The position numbers were made by a program, and so were the translations under genes. Positions 22,364-24,050 of a stretch of 24,050 bases of DNA are shown here, piece after piece (the stretch's first letter is position 1; every line of letters begins with the position of its first letter). The notes below the pieces were generated by a model. That model worked only from the letters and a program-made list of their open reading frames with translations, was not told where the DNA came from and searched no databases. The stretch comes from Bacteroidales bacterium (GTDB lineage Bacteria; Bacteroidota; Bacteroidia; Bacteroidales; Muribaculaceae). Where the stretch lies: NCBI GenBank assembly GCA_004557565.1, contig SFGS01000031.1, forward strand, positions 1-24,050, given 5' to 3'.

Positions 22364-23539
22364 ATGGTGAAGAAAATTATGTTTTTGGCAATGTGCTTGC
22401 TTTTGGCGGCAAGCGTTGCCAACGCGAAAAACAAGAAGGGTGGCAAGGCTGCCGCTCGTATCGACGATGCTGCTTTTGTGGCTGATTATGAGGCGATGAT
22501 GGACTCGCTGAAGGTGGTTGGCTCAAATGTGGTGGTGGTGAAGGACAACAAGATTATCTACTCCCACAGTTTCGGCTTGAAGAACCGTGAACGCGGCGAG
22601 GAAATGACACCCAACACCATTTTCCGCATCGCCAGCATCTCGAAGTCGTTTACCGCCACAGCCATCATGCAACTGGTGGAAAAAGGCAAACTCGACTTGA
22701 AGGCTGATGTGAACAAATACCTTGATTTCAAGGTGCGCAATCCTAAATACCCCGATGTGCCTATCACGCTCGAAATGCTCTTGAGCCACACTTCAAGCCT
22801 CAACGATTCGCAAGGCTATTGGGAGAGTTTCGACGCTGTGAACCCTGCCACCAACCCCGACTACGCCAAGTGCTACAACGACTACCGTCCCGGCACCGGC
22901 TATGAATACTGCAACTATGCGTTCAATATCATGTCGGCTGTGATTGAGAAGGTGAGCGGACAGCGTTTCGACCGCTACATCGTGCAGCACATCATGAAGC
23001 CTCTGGGTTTGAAAGGCAGCCACTGCGTTGACGACCTCGACAGCACTCGCTTTGCCACACTCTATGCGATGGAGAATGGCGTGTTCGTGCCACAGCCACA
23101 GGCCTACGCGCGCCCCGATGTGCTCGACCACTATCAGATGTGCAAAAACACCGCACGCCTTTCGGCTGCTGGCGGTGTGAAAATCACGGCTATGGATTTG
23201 GCAAAATACATGCTGATGCACATGAACTACGGCAAATCGCCATTGGCAAAGGCGCGCGTCATCAGCGAGGCAAGCGCACGACGTATGCAGACGGTGATCA
23301 CCGACGATGCCAACGCCAACACCGAGAAGGAGCGCGCAGGACTTGGACTGATGCGTGCCGACGAGTTTACTCCTGGCACCGAACTGGTGGGCCACACTGG
23401 CGGTGCTTACGGATTGCGTAGCGCCATGTTCTTCGACCCTGTGAAAAAGTATGGCTTTGTGGTGATTACCAACGGTTCAGGCAGCCGCAAGGTGCTCCAA
23501 CGCTCGCTCACACTCATGCGCGACCATTTCATAAAATAA
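22364..23539 (+). CDS. Serine hydrolase, class C beta-lactamase/DD-peptidase-like family (S12)
   Basis: Secreted or periplasmic enzyme with the penicillin-binding fold. The start at 22364 gives 391 residues with a clean signal peptide (MVKKIMFLAMCLLLAASVANA); the upstream GTG at 22343 would put seven polar residues in front and is less likely. Seen: SxxK as SISK (Ser91, Lys94), YxN as YCN (Tyr182-Asn184), and the third motif HTG at 344-346 (GHTGGAYG). LLSHTSSL at 139-146 and GYEYCNYAFNIM are typical of the family. Whether it acts on beta-lactams, D-amino peptides or esters cannot be told from sequence. crcB follows 12 bp downstream and is probably cotranscribed. Confidence 0.9.
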   Translation: MVKKIMFLAMCLLLAASVANAKNKKGGKAAARIDDAAFVADYEAMMDSLKVVGSNVVVVKDNKIIYSHSFGLKNRERGEEMTPNTIFRIASISKSFTATAIMQLVEKGKLDLKADVNKYLDFKVRNPKYPDVPITLEMLLSHTSSLNDSQGYWESFDAVNPATNPDYAKCYNDYRPGTGYEYCNYAFNIMSAVIEKVSGQRFDRYIVQHIMKPLGLKGSHCVDDLDSTRFATLYAMENGVFVPQPQAYARPDVLDHYQMCKNTARLSAAGGVKITAMDLAKYMLMHMNYGKSPLAKARVISEASARRMQTVITDDANANTEKERAGLGLMRADEFTPGTELVGHTGGAYGLRSAMFFDPVKKYGFVVITNGSGSRKVLQRSLTLMRDHFIK

Positions 23540-23551
23540 GCATTTAAATAA

Positions 23552-23926
23552 ATGATTCAAAATCTTCTATTAGTGGGGTGTGGCAGCTTTGTGGGTGGCG
23601 CACTCCGCTACTTCATTGGACAAATGCTTGCAGGGCGTATGCTTTTAGGGTTCGGCATGGGCACCATTAGCGTAAACCTTGCAGGGTGCTTTATATTCGG
23701 TATCATATACGGTCTGCTCGAACGCCTCGGCGCATTGCAAACAGGCTGGGCACTCCTGCTCACCGTGGGCTTATGCGGCGGTTTCACCACATTTTCCACC
23801 TTTGGCAACGAAATGCTCACCCTCATGCGCACAGGCGAGGTGATGGTATTCGCCTCCTATACCCTCATCAGCGTGATGGGCGGCATCTTCCTGCTCTACA
23901 TCGGCCACCAATTAGCCACCCTATAA
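23552..23926 (+). CDS. crcB: Fluoride ion channel CrcB/Fluc
   Basis: Small inner-membrane dual-topology channel that exports fluoride. 124 residues with four hydrophobic segments (about 4-26, 33-55, 64-88, 98-120). Seen: GGALRYFIG near 15-23, GTISVNLAGCFIFG (37-50, with the pore asparagine Asn42), and GGFTTFSTFGNE (76-87) carrying the central sodium-site residues and the two F-box phenylalanines (81 and 84). Length and motifs match single-gene Fluc homodimers. It is 12 bp behind the serine hydrolase. No fluoride riboswitch is recognisable upstream of either gene. Confidence 0.95.
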   Translation: MIQNLLLVGCGSFVGGALRYFIGQMLAGRMLLGFGMGTISVNLAGCFIFGIIYGLLERLGALQTGWALLLTVGLCGGFTTFSTFGNEMLTLMRTGEVMVFASYTLISVMGGIFLLYIGHQLATL

Positions 23927-23962
23927 ATCCCCAAAATTAAACCAAAGGAACCCAAAAGTTAC

Positions 23963-23970
23963 TATGTTTG
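23963..23970 (+). promoter_or_regulatory. Possible -7 box near the right edge
   Basis: TATGTTTG matches TAnnTTTG. The bases after it to the window end hold an open frame from 23964 (29 codons, MFAVEMWFGVGDG...) that I cannot identify, and a small GGGG/CCCC hairpin. A gene may begin beyond the edge. Confidence 0.3.
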
Positions 23971-24050
23971 CAGTGGAAATGTGGTTTGGGGTTGGAGATG
24001 GCGTTGAGTGTGGACGCTCGACGGGGCTCTGCCCCTTGCCGCTGGGCGTT

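Noticed and set aside
23540..23551. Fluoride riboswitch before crcB
   Set aside because: The gap is only 12 bp and I see no fluoride aptamer consensus in the leader of the preceding gene either.
24000..24050. GC-rich GGGGCTCTGCCCC hairpin and open frame at the right edge
   Set aside because: Too short and cut by the window edge; no identity can be supported.

Overview
The window looks like a chromosomal segment of a gut-type Bacteroidales bacterium, most likely Prevotellaceae or a close relative. The evidence is Bacteroidetes -7 boxes (TAnnTTTG) in front of several genes, C-terminal sorting tails of the type IX secretion kind on two secreted proteins, a TonB-dependent receptor, a UDP-epimerase-like (SDR) threonine dehydrogenase, and near-absence of strong Shine-Dalgarno sequences. 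No tRNA, rRNA or CRISPR array is visible. The genus is an inference.

Layout. 1-~305: the 3' part of an IS110-family transposase, cut by the window edge on the left and truncated on the right. 465-2811: a divergent pair, kbl (-) and an SDR-type L-threonine 3-dehydrogenase (+), which together turn threonine into glycine and acetyl-CoA. 2857-2959: a strong nested inverted repeat. 3002-4414: a secreted protein with starch-binding-like modules and a sorting tail. 4415-4980: terminator, REP-like palindrome pair, short tandem repeats and a promoter. 4981-10121: sufB-sufC-sufD-sufS, the core SUF Fe-S cluster assembly operon, with a 234-bp block of simple repeats between sufB and sufC. 10362-14219 (-): a very large secreted, multi-repeat, type IX-sorted protein whose signal-peptide region is separated from the body by an in-frame TAA. 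14832-18053 (+): a secreted multi-domain GH13 alpha-amylase ending in a dockerin-like EF-hand pair. 18156-20537 (-): a TonB-dependent outer-membrane receptor controlled by an FMN riboswitch. 20817-22115 (+): an AAA ATPase/DUF4143 protein preceded by a 33-bp triple repeat. 22364-23926 (+): a serine beta-lactamase-like hydrolase followed closely by the fluoride channel crcB.

How the genes work together. The alpha-amylase, the starch-module protein at 3002 and perhaps the large surface protein point to extracellular glycan (starch) capture and breakdown, though no susCD pair or susR is in view. The suf genes are housekeeping. The most informative regulatory arrangement is the FMN aptamer directly in front of a TonB receptor: it predicts that the receptor imports riboflavin or another flavin across the outer membrane and is shut off when FMN is plentiful. 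Intergenic spaces carry several families of 7-, 8-, 9- and 10-bp tandem repeats, one of which (CTCGTTGA) recurs at three separate places.
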